In this document: piece after piece, positions 7,060 through 13,933 of the stretch
Position numbering within the stretch: position 1 is the first letter of the stretch
Layout of the letters: the number at the start of each line of letters is the position of its first letter
Origin: an uncultured Clostridia bacterium
GTDB lineage: Bacteria > Bacillota > Clostridia > Christensenellales > UBA1242
Reading direction: 5' to 3'
Assembly (NCBI GenBank): GCA_934771675.1
Contig: CAKVMF010000012.1
Span: 1 to 14,109 of the forward strand
DNA length: 14,109 nucleotides
Position numbers and translations under genes: made by a program
Notes under the pieces: generated by a model
Databases searched by the model: none
Seen by the model: the letters and a program-made list of their open reading frames with translations, nothing else
Told to the model about the DNA's origin: nothing

Positions 7060-8070
7060 TTATTTAATACGTTTTGATTTTAAAACATTAGCCAAAAATG
7101 TTGCTCTATATTTATCAAGATCAGATATTGCAACTTTTGAATTTGAAATTTTTGTTAATGAATATGGCAAAATATCTGTCATAATTTTATCAATAAAATC
7201 AACATCTTTAAATCTAATTAAATCAAGTGAAACGCCCATCTTGAGTTCACCCAAAAGTTTCTGACTTTCTTCAACTCCAATCTTGTAGCAATTTGTTAGC
7301 AATCCCCAAGCTCTATAAACCTTATCTTTAACTTCGTCAATATTTGATGCAGACATAAGCTCGGTTCGAGCTCGAATTTCCATTTCACAAATTTTTATAA
7401 CACTTTCAGTAATCTTAACAACATAGTCAGTTTCTTTCTTTCCAATTGTAAAGACATTGCTAACATTGTATGTATATGCTCTTGTATCAATTTCATCTTC
7501 CAAAAATGAATTTACTTCAATCCCCAAATTTGAAACTGATGTAATAATTTCTCTAACTCTACCAAGAATTGTTAATGCTGGCAAGAATAATTTTATAGTT
7601 GCACGCATGCCAGTTCCAACATCATTTATATTTGAAGTTAAAAATCCAATTGAATCATCATATGCTATATCTAGGTTTGAAAGCATCTGATTGTCAAGTG
7701 CATTGATTTTATCATAAGCCAAAATCAGGTTTAAACCAGGCAAAGTGCATTGTTCAACAATGTGGTCACTTTCATTGAGCATAATTGATAAGCTTTCATC
7801 TTGCGATAACAACTCTCCTCCAAAATCAGTGCAAAGCATGAGTTTGTTTGATATCAACTGCTTTTCATGCATGATATTTAAATCTAGTTCAGGAAGTGAA
7901 CTAACTCTAAAAAGTTTAAATGTTTTATCAATTTTCAAAAATGTGTCTGCAAGTTTGTTGAGCGTCTTTATTCCTTCATCACCAACAAGCATTGGTGGAA
8001 ATGAAAAGCCTATCAAATTACGAAGAAGTTTTACTTTGCTTGACACAACAATAGAACTATAATCTTTCAT
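7060..8070 (-). CDS. mcsB: McsB-family protein, probably catalytically impaired arginine kinase
   Basis: A 336-residue member of the McsB/guanidino kinase family (B. subtilis McsB 363), with an N-terminus about 17 residues shorter. McsB phosphorylates arginines on CtsR and damaged proteins, tagging them for ClpCP. Landmarks are recognisable but altered. SSRxRLARN is SSKVKLLRN (10-18), replacing two ATP-contacting Arg by Lys. NEEDH is NESDH (99-103), replacing the catalytic second Glu by Ser. TSCPTNVGTGMRA is TSNINDVGTGMRA (145-157), with Asn147 for the conserved Cys. The GEGSEA loop is around EDEIDT (191-196). The C-terminal RDxxRA motif is LDKYRA (318-323). GTGMRA, the SN-x-x-T-x-G segment (204-210) and the overall spacing are kept. 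It overlaps mcsA by 14 bases and has AAGGAGAG upstream. Confidence 0.9.
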   Translation of the reverse strand: MKDYSSIVVSSKVKLLRNLIGFSFPPMLVGDEGIKTLNKLADTFLKIDKTFKLFRVSSLPELDLNIMHEKQLISNKLMLCTDFGGELLSQDESLSIMLNESDHIVEQCTLPGLNLILAYDKINALDNQMLSNLDIAYDDSIGFLTSNINDVGTGMRATIKLFLPALTILGRVREIITSVSNLGIEVNSFLEDEIDTRAYTYNVSNVFTIGKKETDYVVKITESVIKICEMEIRARTELMSASNIDEVKDKVYRAWGLLTNCYKIGVEESQKLLGELKMGVSLDLIRFKDVDFIDKIMTDILPYSLTKISNSKVAISDLDKYRATFLANVLKSKRIK

Positions 8071-8428
8071 TGGTAAGCTCTCCTTTCAATTTTTCAATTT
8101 GGTTTTTCAAAGACTCTGCAACAATAAAATTTTCCGATGCCGCAGCTGCATTTTTCTGTTCTTCAAGTTCTTTGATTTTTTCTTTAATTTTTATTTTTGA
8201 AATATGTTTAGATGAAACTTTTCCAATATGATTTATAGAGCCTTGTTTTTTGAGCAACAAATCTTTGATTTCAGCTTCAAAAACCTTATAACAATTGGCA
8301 CATCCAACAATTCCAGTCTTCAAAACATCTGTCAAACTTGAATTGCATTTAGGACAAAATTTATCTAGTTCCAAATCATTTAAACCTGAATCATTTGAAT
8401 ATAAATTTGAACCATTAAAATTTAACAT
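8057..8428 (-). CDS. mcsA: McsA-like protein with one zinc finger and UVR domain
   Basis: A 123-residue McsA, short against about 185 in B. subtilis. A single four-cysteine zinc site remains: CPKC (25-28) and CANC (43-46), followed by the KVSSKHISK linker and a UVR-type helical pair (about 80-118, KEKIKELEEQ and a later LKNQIEKLKGEL). The N-terminal CxxC/CxxC finger of canonical McsA is missing. That is not a start-site error, because the ctsR stop codon TAG forms part of this gene's TAGGAGAG ribosome binding site, so there is no room for more N-terminal sequence. McsA normally activates McsB and modulates CtsR. The UVR part resembles that in ClpC and UvrB and mediates protein contacts. Confidence 0.9.
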   Translation of the reverse strand: MLNFNGSNLYSNDSGLNDLELDKFCPKCNSSLTDVLKTGIVGCANCYKVFEAEIKDLLLKKQGSINHIGKVSSKHISKIKIKEKIKELEEQKNAAAASENFIVAESLKNQIEKLKGELTNERL

Positions 8429-8436
8429 AAACTCTC

Positions 8437-8898
8437 CTATTCATTAATCATTAGTTTCATCAAAATATTTTTAAATGATTTAGCCCTAACCTTATCTTTT
8501 ATTGTAAATGGCATTGACAAAGAATCTTCTGAAAGCGCAGCTTCAATCACTGTCTTTTCTTTTTCATTAACAATGCCGTCAGATATAAGCTTGTCCAAAA
8601 TTTGGCTCATACGTTTAAATGACAATTCATCGCCAACACTATCATAAATAAGTGACGACAACATCTGATTTGAATCTGTCTTTTTTATTTTTGAAATCTT
8701 AATAAATCCGCTTCCACCACGTCTACTCTCCTTAACGTAACCTCTATCAAAAGTAAATCTTGTGTCAATAACATAATTTATTTGACTAGGTGCACATGAA
8801 AAGTATTCAGCAAGTTGATTACGTGAAATATCAACAGAGTCATTTTCACCCATTGTGCTAATAATAAATTGTTCAATTGATTCTGAAATATTTGCCAT
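8437..8898 (-). CDS. ctsR: Transcriptional repressor CtsR
   Basis: A 153-residue CtsR, the class III heat-shock repressor of clp genes. The N-terminal winged HTH (about 1-70) has the family hallmark APSQINYVIDTRFTFDRGY (36-54) and the glycine-rich wing SRRGGSGF (58-65), which in characterised CtsR acts as the temperature sensor and carries the Arg phosphorylated by McsB (Arg60 here). The C-terminal dimerisation domain (about 75-150) ends with KDKVRAK (135-141), where many CtsR have RDxLRA. I chose the ATG at 8898, because it has GGGGGA four bases upstream; an in-frame TTG at 8910 would add four residues but has no ribosome binding site. A CtsR operator lies directly upstream, so the operon is autoregulated. 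Confidence 0.95.
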   Translation of the reverse strand: MANISESIEQFIISTMGENDSVDISRNQLAEYFSCAPSQINYVIDTRFTFDRGYVKESRRGGSGFIKISKIKKTDSNQMLSSLIYDSVGDELSFKRMSQILDKLISDGIVNEKEKTVIEAALSEDSLSMPFTIKDKVRAKSFKNILMKLMINE

Positions 8899-8918
8899 AA
8901 AATCCCCCAATTTTTATA

Positions 8919-8935
8919 AGTCAAAGATGGTCAAA
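8919..8935 (+). promoter_or_regulatory. CtsR operator (tandem heptad)
   Basis: On the plus strand AGTCAAA (8919-8925) and GGTCAAA (8929-8935) are separated by GAT. This is the CtsR direct-repeat operator pattern, heptads of the (A/G)GTCAAA type with a 3-base spacer. It sits 21 bases before the ctsR start codon and just downstream of the predicted transcription start, so bound CtsR would block initiation or early elongation. Confidence 0.93.
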
Positions 8936-8949
8936 TCTTAACAATTAAA

Positions 8950-8978
8950 TAATAATGCATAAAGCATATTTCTGTCAA
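8950..8978 (-). promoter_or_regulatory. Promoter of the ctsR operon
   Basis: A perfect minus-strand -35 TTGACA (8973-8978), then TTATTA at 17 bases (8950-8955) or TATTAT at 18 (8949-8954). The predicted start near 8942 places the CtsR heptads at about +7 to +23. The -35 is half of an inverted repeat, TGTCAA (8973-8978) and TTGACA (8984-8989) with a 5-base spacer, which could be a second regulatory site. Confidence 0.72.
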
Positions 8979-9001
8979 ACAAATTGACAAATCTACAAAA
9001 G

Positions 9002-9027
9002 AAAAAGAGCAATAAATTGCTCTTTTT
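9002..9027 (-). terminator. Intrinsic terminator after the degV-family gene
   Basis: An 11-base-pair perfect stem, AAAAAGAGCAA (9002-9012) and TTGCTCTTTTT (9017-9027), with a TAAA loop on the plus strand. On the minus strand it follows the degV-type stop by about 11 bases and ends in TTTTTCTTTT. The A-rich 5' arm means it could also act bidirectionally. Confidence 0.88.
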
Positions 9028-9038
9028 TGTCATAAAAC

Positions 9039-9896
9039 TTAAGCTTTCACAAAAATCAAACCAATTGTTCCAGGGCCTGCATGTGCTCCAATAACTGGTC
9101 CAACAAAAATTCTTCTAATAGCAACATTTTTACCAGAATTTCTTATTCTTTCAGCAAATTCATCACCAACTTCTTTGTTGTCTGCATCAATAATAAACAA
9201 CTCATATTTGTCATCATTATTGTATTCTTTCATAAATTTGTCATACAAATAATCAAGCGCTTTTTTTGTTCCCTTAACCGCTGCAACTTTTTCAAGTTTG
9301 CCTTCATCTGTAACAGTCAAAATTGGTTTTATGTTCAAAAGTGAACCAACAGCTGCTGAAACTGATGAAATACGACCACCACGTTTCAAGTATTGCAAAC
9401 TATCAACATAAAAATAAACTCCAACTTTTTTTGTGAACTCTTGTAAAAATTTAATAACTTCTTCATCAGAAGCTCCATTGTTATGCAATTTGCAAGCTTC
9501 AATAGCTTGAATACCAGCACCAAGAGAAATATTTTTTGTATCAAAAACAGTAACCTTTCTTTCTGGATATTTTTCTTTCAAAATATTGATAGCTGTTTGC
9601 ATATAATCAAATGTTCCTGACAATTTTGAAGAAAAATGAACATACAAAATATCTTCACCAGCAGCCATAACAGGCTCAAAATAATTTATATAATCTTGCG
9701 AATTTAATGCAGAAGTTGTAGCAATTTCACCTGCTCTCATATCGGCATAAAATTTCTTTATATCAATTTTTTTGCCAAAATCGTAAACATACTCTTGTCC
9801 TTTGATTGTGTATGGCATTCCAATAACATGCATTCCTAAACTTTCTGCATCAGTGTAGTACATTTCACAATCAGTATCTGTAAAAAACACGCTCAT
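9039..9896 (-). CDS. DegV/FakB-family fatty-acid-binding protein
   Basis: A 285-residue DegV family protein, the usual length. Members such as FakB bind a single fatty acid and present it to the kinase FakA for phosphorylation. Features: N-terminal strand FFTDTDCEM (4-12), the TTSALN motif (60-65) and FSSKLSGTF (88-96) whose Ser/Thr contact the lipid carboxylate, a conserved LKRGGRIS turn (about 165-172), a second-domain KPILTV strand, and the C-terminal GAHAGPGTIGL loop with His272. The FakA partner is not in the window. The gene has its own extended -10 promoter, the ribosome binding site GAGAGGT, and a strong terminator, so it appears monocistronic. The specific lipid cannot be read from sequence. 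Confidence 0.93.
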   Translation of the reverse strand: MSVFFTDTDCEMYYTDAESLGMHVIGMPYTIKGQEYVYDFGKKIDIKKFYADMRAGEIATTSALNSQDYINYFEPVMAAGEDILYVHFSSKLSGTFDYMQTAINILKEKYPERKVTVFDTKNISLGAGIQAIEACKLHNNGASDEEVIKFLQEFTKKVGVYFYVDSLQYLKRGGRISSVSAAVGSLLNIKPILTVTDEGKLEKVAAVKGTKKALDYLYDKFMKEYNNDDKYELFIIDADNKEVGDEFAERIRNSGKNVAIRRIFVGPVIGAHAGPGTIGLIFVKA

Positions 9897-9920
9897 AATT
9901 AACCTCTCTTTTGTAACTTG

Positions 9921-9929
9921 ATTATAACA
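9921..9929 (-). promoter_or_regulatory. Extended -10 promoter of the degV-family gene
   Basis: On the minus strand TG-T-TATAAT gives a perfect -10 (9921-9926) with the extended TG (9928-9929). No good -35 is found 16 to 18 bases upstream, which fits an extended -10 promoter. It lies in the 83-base gap after truA, which has no convincing terminator of its own. Confidence 0.65.
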
Positions 9930-9979
9930 TAAATGAACAATATTTGAAAATCATTTATTATAAAAATTTAAAATTTATG

Positions 9980-10711
9980 TTAATATTTAACATTATCTAG
10001 CACCAAAAACTCTGCTGGCATAAGCCTTCCTGCATATTTTCTGTTTTTCTTTGCAAAAATATCATTTATTTCACTTGCCTGTTTTATGTCAGTTCCCACT
10101 TCAAATAATGTTCCCGCAATTATTCTCACCATGTTCCATAAAAATGAATTTCCTGTAATTTTAAGTTCAAAAACATCTCCAATCTTATTTATTTCAATGG
10201 ATTTTATTTCTCTAACATGATTTTTGACTTCCTTGTCAAGCGTTGAAAATGATGTAAAATCATGCTTTCCAACAAAATATTTTGAAGCATTTTTCATTTT
10301 GTCTAAATCAATAAATTTTCCAACATAACAAGCAATTCTATCAAGAACTGGATTGTTCACTTCACCAAAATAAAACAGATATTTGTAAGTCTTTTCTTTT
10401 GCAGAAAATCTAGCATGGAAATTTTCACTAACCTTTTTGGATGAAAATATTCTTATATCTTTAGACAAAATCTTATTTGCCGCAAAAGCAATATTTGTTG
10501 GAACAATGGTTGATGTTGTGTCAAAATGAGCAACTTGAAGATTAGCAGAAACTCCAGCATCAGTTCTTCCAGATGCTATAATTTTTATATCTTCATTCAA
10601 AATCTTGCTTAATACTTTTTCAACTTCATTTTGAACAGTCCTTTTTTCTGGTAACGTTTGAAAACCAAAAAAACCTCGACCATCATAAGCAAATTCTATT
10701 TTTATTCTCAT
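9980..10711 (-). CDS. truA: tRNA pseudouridine synthase A
   Basis: A 243-residue TruA, typical for Bacillota. It converts uridines 38-40 of the tRNA anticodon stem-loop to pseudouridine. The catalytic Asp51 is in GRTDAGV (48-54). Also present are the N-terminal IEFAYDGRGFFGFQ strand (5-18), NFHARFSAKEKTYKY in the middle, and GNSFLWNMVRIIAGTL near 186-201, all family signatures. The start overlaps the stop of the macrodomain gene in an ATGA arrangement, with GGAG five bases before the ATG lying inside the upstream gene, so translation is likely coupled. It is the last gene of the five-gene unit. Confidence 0.96.
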   Translation of the reverse strand: MRIKIEFAYDGRGFFGFQTLPEKRTVQNEVEKVLSKILNEDIKIIASGRTDAGVSANLQVAHFDTTSTIVPTNIAFAANKILSKDIRIFSSKKVSENFHARFSAKEKTYKYLFYFGEVNNPVLDRIACYVGKFIDLDKMKNASKYFVGKHDFTSFSTLDKEVKNHVREIKSIEINKIGDVFELKITGNSFLWNMVRIIAGTLFEVGTDIKQASEINDIFAKKNRKYAGRLMPAEFLVLDNVKY

Positions 10712-11514
10712 TGTATCTCCAACGCTTTGAATTGTTCTTCATAGAGTTTTCTGTCATAATCGCTAAACACACAAAAAACAACTTTAAGTGGATTGTTATG
10801 TTCTTTAAGCCACTCATAAACAGTTGTAACAGCAATTTTTGATGCAAGTTCTCTTGGAAATTTAAAAACACCTGTTGAAATGCAACAAAAAGCAATAGTG
10901 TTAAAACCACTTTCAAGTGCAAGGTTTAAGCTTGATTTGTAACAATTGCTCAAATCAATTTTATCATGATATGAAACCCTGTCAAAAATCATAGGCCCAA
11001 CAGTGTGAATAATGTAACTTGCCGGAAGATTATATCCTTTTGTAAGCTTTGCTTTCCCATTTGGTTCAGGGTGTCCTTGCTTTGTCATCAAATAGTTAAG
11101 TTCTTGACGAATTTGAAGACCACCAGCTGACATAATAACATTGTCAATTGATGGATCGCATGGAGCAAAACTTCCAAGCATACGAGAATTTCCAGCATTT
11201 ACAATTGCATCAACTTTAAGAGTTGTTATATCACCTTCATAAATTGTCATATTTTTTGAATATGCCAATTTGTTAACATCCACAATTGGCTTATGTTCAC
11301 GTTCATAAGTCAATATTTCATCTTGCAATTTCATAAACTCCGATGAAAGCGGCATTGGCGGACGTTGATTTGATAGCCCGCGAACAATCATCCTTTTTTC
11401 ACCAAGTCCAAGATTTGGCAAGTCAAATTTGCTCTTTTCAATATTTTCATCTTCACATAGAATTTCAATCAATCTGTCAAGTTTTTCATTTAACTCTTCT
11501 ACTGTATATTCCAT
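10708..11514 (-). CDS. Macrodomain protein related to zinc-type ADP-ribose hydrolases
   Basis: A 268-residue protein: an N-terminal helical region (about 1-85) followed by a macrodomain (about 88-265). Macrodomain marks are GDITTLKVDAIVNAGN (94-109), IIHTVGP (168-174) and the phosphate-binding ISTGVFKFP (212-220). The N-terminal extension and the SIDN-x-I-x-SAGG-x-Q-x-R block (122-136) place it with the protein-ADP-ribose hydrolases of the Zn-macro type, which usually read GCF-x-PCH-x-CIDN-x-IH. Here that segment is GSFAPCDPSIDNVIM, so the usual His and Cys ligands are changed to Asp and Ser. It may therefore bind ADP-ribose without the zinc site. No sirtuin, lipoate ligase or GcvH-like partner is nearby. 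AGAGGT precedes the ATG; truA overlaps its stop. Confidence 0.85.
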   Translation of the reverse strand: MEYTVEELNEKLDRLIEILCEDENIEKSKFDLPNLGLGEKRMIVRGLSNQRPPMPLSSEFMKLQDEILTYEREHKPIVDVNKLAYSKNMTIYEGDITTLKVDAIVNAGNSRMLGSFAPCDPSIDNVIMSAGGLQIRQELNYLMTKQGHPEPNGKAKLTKGYNLPASYIIHTVGPMIFDRVSYHDKIDLSNCYKSSLNLALESGFNTIAFCCISTGVFKFPRELASKIAVTTVYEWLKEHNNPLKVVFCVFSDYDRKLYEEQFKALEIQ

Positions 11515-11516
11515 TG

Positions 11517-11954
11517 TTATACCTCTTTTTGTCTTTCTTTTGTTAATTTTTTCGTTTTTACCGAAACAACCTTACCATCAACAGTTTTAAGTTCATCTTT
11601 ATATTCGTCGTTTGCTGAAGATTTTTTTAAACGTTTTTCAACTTTTTCATCAACCGAAACCGAATCAATTTCACTTTGAAGTTTGTCGCCAATCTTACGA
11701 AGGTCAACAACATCTTTCGCAAGTCCTTCACTTTCGCTTGCAGCAAGTTTTTCAATTTTTTCAGCCGTTTTTTCATATTCATCAAAAATCTTTTTTGCTG
11801 ACTTAACTTTTTTTATGTATTGTGAAATTTCCTTTTTCATTTCAGTTTTTGACATTTTTTCATCAATATTAACCGGCTTAATCTTCAAGGTTTCAAGCAA
11901 CTCTTTTTCAAGTTCCTTAAATCTTGTCATAAGTTCTTTACTACTCTTTTTCAT
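11517..11954 (-). CDS. Highly charged coiled-coil protein of unknown function
   Basis: A 145-residue protein I do not recognise. It is rich in Lys and Glu with no Cys, Trp or His, no signal peptide and no membrane segment. Two helical coiled-coil-like stretches are apparent, about 1-28 and 38-110, separated by a short IKPVNIDEK linker; the last 35 residues are basic and probably flexible. It overlaps the M16 peptidase gene by 14 bases and ends two bases before the macrodomain start, so it is embedded in the operon and probably translated by coupling. Codon use and composition look like the neighbours. It could be a scaffold or chaperone-like partner of the peptidase or macrodomain protein, which is only a guess from position. 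Confidence 0.75.
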   Translation of the reverse strand: MKKSSKELMTRFKELEKELLETLKIKPVNIDEKMSKTEMKKEISQYIKKVKSAKKIFDEYEKTAEKIEKLAASESEGLAKDVVDLRKIGDKLQSEIDSVSVDEKVEKRLKKSSANDEYKDELKTVDGKVVSVKTKKLTKERQKEV

Positions 11955-13263
11955 CTTCTACCACCAAAAAATTATTTTTGAAATATTCTAAATTTGGAAC
12001 ATCCTTCTTTGTTGCATTTCCAAGAATCGTAACAAAAATATCATGCTTTTTGTTAAAAATATCACGAGCAAGATCTTTTGCGCTATTTGCTGAAACGCTT
12101 TTATATAATTCTTTTCTCTGTTTTGGCTTCAATCTAAATAGCTTTCCAAAACAAATATAATCCAGCAAATTCATATGAACTTTAAGTGAACTCTTTTTTG
12201 GCATTGATTCATCATCCATATATTCAAGATTTGCTTTGAATGATTCAATCTTTTCTTCTGAAATATTTTCATAAACAACTTTTTTCACTTCAAGAGCAAT
12301 GATATCAAAAATTTCTTTAACTTTTTCTCTTGATGTTTCAAAAATAATATTAAACAGTGAAGAATTTTTATAACTTGAAATGTCAGAACTTAAACGATAA
12401 ATCAACCCCTTATTTCTAAGTTTCAAAAACAAATCACCTTGAACTCCTGAAAAATACTTTGTCAAAAACACGTAATTGTAATTTTTTGTGTAAATATCAA
12501 GCTCGTTAACATCCAACTTAATTGATAAAATCGCAGTAACTTTTTCTTGTTGCGTTTTAAATATTTTAACAGAACTTGGCATATTAACATCACAAACATC
12601 ATAATATTTTTTTTCTGGTTTGTAACTATCTTTATAAGGAATATTTTTTACAAATTTGCTATTAATCAACTTTTTAATTTTTGAAAATGAAAGCGAACTA
12701 ACAACTGATGCCACAAAATTATTTCCAACAAAATTTTTGGTTTTATAATTTTTCAAATCGCTGAATTTTATTGAATTTATATTTTTAGTGGTCTTTCCAA
12801 CAATGTCTGACGAGCTCTTTGCTTCAGCAATAGTCTGCTTTAGGTTTTTTACAAAAATATCACGACTTTCATTGTCAAGACACATGTTTAATTCTTCACT
12901 AATAACGCCTTTTTCATTTTCAAAATATTCATCATCAATAATAGAATTCATCAAAATATCATAAGCGAAATCAAGAGATTCATTTATAAGTTTGTTTGTT
13001 CTAAAAAACTTAATAACCAAATAATCCATACTGGTTGAAGCATTCAAAAAAACAATCTTGTTTCTATCACTTTCAACCATTGCATTCGTTCTAGTTTTTG
13101 TTTTTTTGAAAAGATTATGTTCAAGCATATGTGCCGTTCCGGGTTTCTTTTCAACAAAAGAGCCTGACAAAAAGCCAACTTCAACAGCCGAACAATTGTT
13201 TAGTTTTGATTTTTCATAAATCAAGACCCCACCATTTTTTAATTTAATAATCTTTTCTCTCAT
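11941..13263 (-). CDS. M16-family zinc metallopeptidase (insulinase/processing-peptidase type)
   Basis: A 440-residue single-subunit M16 peptidase, in the usual 410-440 range for the bacterial processing-peptidase group. The inverted zinc motif HMLEH (45-49) is intact and the third ligand Glu124 in ISEEL follows with 74 residues between, as in HxxEH-x(74-76)-E. The C-terminal half (about 220-430) is the partner domain, with FSGVQGDLFLKLRNKGLIY (271-289) matching the conserved (G/S)-x-LF-x-x-LR-x-K-x-L-x-Y segment that contacts substrate. No signal peptide is present, so it should be cytoplasmic. M16 enzymes degrade or process short peptides; no peptide precursor or RiPP gene is nearby. The upstream gene ends 9 bases before the ATG and the ribosome binding site is weak, suggesting coupling. 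Confidence 0.92.
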   Translation of the reverse strand: MREKIIKLKNGGVLIYEKSKLNNCSAVEVGFLSGSFVEKKPGTAHMLEHNLFKKTKTRTNAMVESDRNKIVFLNASTSMDYLVIKFFRTNKLINESLDFAYDILMNSIIDDEYFENEKGVISEELNMCLDNESRDIFVKNLKQTIAEAKSSSDIVGKTTKNINSIKFSDLKNYKTKNFVGNNFVASVVSSLSFSKIKKLINSKFVKNIPYKDSYKPEKKYYDVCDVNMPSSVKIFKTQQEKVTAILSIKLDVNELDIYTKNYNYVFLTKYFSGVQGDLFLKLRNKGLIYRLSSDISSYKNSSLFNIIFETSREKVKEIFDIIALEVKKVVYENISEEKIESFKANLEYMDDESMPKKSSLKVHMNLLDYICFGKLFRLKPKQRKELYKSVSANSAKDLARDIFNKKHDIFVTILGNATKKDVPNLEYFKNNFLVVEDEKE

Positions 13264-13272
13264 AATCTTACA

Positions 13273-13749
13273 CTAACCATTCAAATTATTTTTTTGCATC
13301 AAATATTCAAGCCTGTCAATCTGACCAGCCTTTATCATTTCAAGCCTAGATAACATTTTTTTGAGCGAACCCAAATAAACTTTTAATGCCTCAAATTCTT
13401 CAATAATGAACTCTTCTTTTGGATTGACACCAAATTTTGTATACTTAAAATACTCATGTGTAAAATAGTTTCTTTTTTCAAGCAATGCTTTTAAATCATT
13501 AATTTCGTCATAACTCAAACTTTTTGAATCATAAACAATTCCAATCATTTGTCCAAAAGTCATGGAATCCATTTTTTCACGCAAGTAACCAGCATCACCA
13601 ACAACTTGATCATAATCTTGCTTTGTCATGCGAATATGTCTTGAAAATTCTTTAATAATTTCAGATTTTTCAATAATCTCGCCAATATCAAGTTCAATGT
13701 TTTGAGTCACTTCAACAATTTTACCTATTGCACAATAAATTCTGTTCAT
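13273..13749 (-). CDS. Unrecognised helical protein with a HEPN-like R-x4-H motif
   Basis: A 158-residue, apparently all-helical protein. I cannot assign a family. Its clearest feature is EKRNYFTHEYF (91-101): Arg93-Asn-x3-His98 at the end of a long helix resembles the RNxxxH (R-x4-6-H) signature of HEPN-fold proteins, many of which are RNases in toxin-antitoxin, abortive infection or RNA-processing systems. The preceding MTFGQMIGIV (63-72) and DEINDLKALLEKRN (81-94) match the layout of HEPN helices. No nucleotidyltransferase or other antitoxin is next to it; it heads the operon with the M16 peptidase. The ATG at 13749 has a modest TAGGT ribosome binding site, and no convincing promoter is visible in the AT-rich 211-base gap upstream. 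The HEPN assignment is tentative. Confidence 0.7.
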   Translation of the reverse strand: MNRIYCAIGKIVEVTQNIELDIGEIIEKSEIIKEFSRHIRMTKQDYDQVVGDAGYLREKMDSMTFGQMIGIVYDSKSLSYDEINDLKALLEKRNYFTHEYFKYTKFGVNPKEEFIIEEFEALKVYLGSLKKMLSRLEMIKAGQIDRLEYLMQKNNLNG

Positions 13750-13894
13750 AATATTACCTACTTATAATTTTAAAAAATATATAAATAAAGTCAATTAAAT
13801 GTGATTACATTAAGTTTTTAGTTTGTTTCACATTGAACAATTTTAATATAACCAAATGTAAAAAATAAAATCATAATCTAAGATAAAACAAAAA

Positions 13895-13926
13895 AGCAGC
13901 CGATAAACTAATTGTCTGCTGTTTTT
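13895..13926 (-). terminator. Possible second, weaker terminator
   Basis: AGCAG (13895-13899) and CTGCT (13916-13920) can pair around a 16-base loop. On the minus strand the 3' arm is followed by a run of six T. The inner part is mismatched, so the hairpin is weak. It lies downstream of the strong tRNA terminator and may act as a back-up. Confidence 0.35.
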
Positions 13927-13933
13927 GCAAAAG

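Noticed and set aside
8899..8910. TTG start adding four residues to CtsR
   Set aside because: No ribosome binding site precedes it, while the ATG at 8898 has GGGGGA upstream and matches the usual CtsR N-terminus.
11683..11991. 102-codon plus-strand frame over the coiled-coil gene
   Set aside because: The opposite strand gives a better-supported frame with overlaps to neighbours; this one is Ser/Phe-rich shadow sequence.
13750..13894. Promoter for the five-gene unit; TTGACT near 13787-13792 considered
   Set aside because: No -10 hexamer lies at a proper distance; the region is too AT-rich to call. AATGT-GATT-ACATT (13798-13811) is a short inverted repeat that may be chance.
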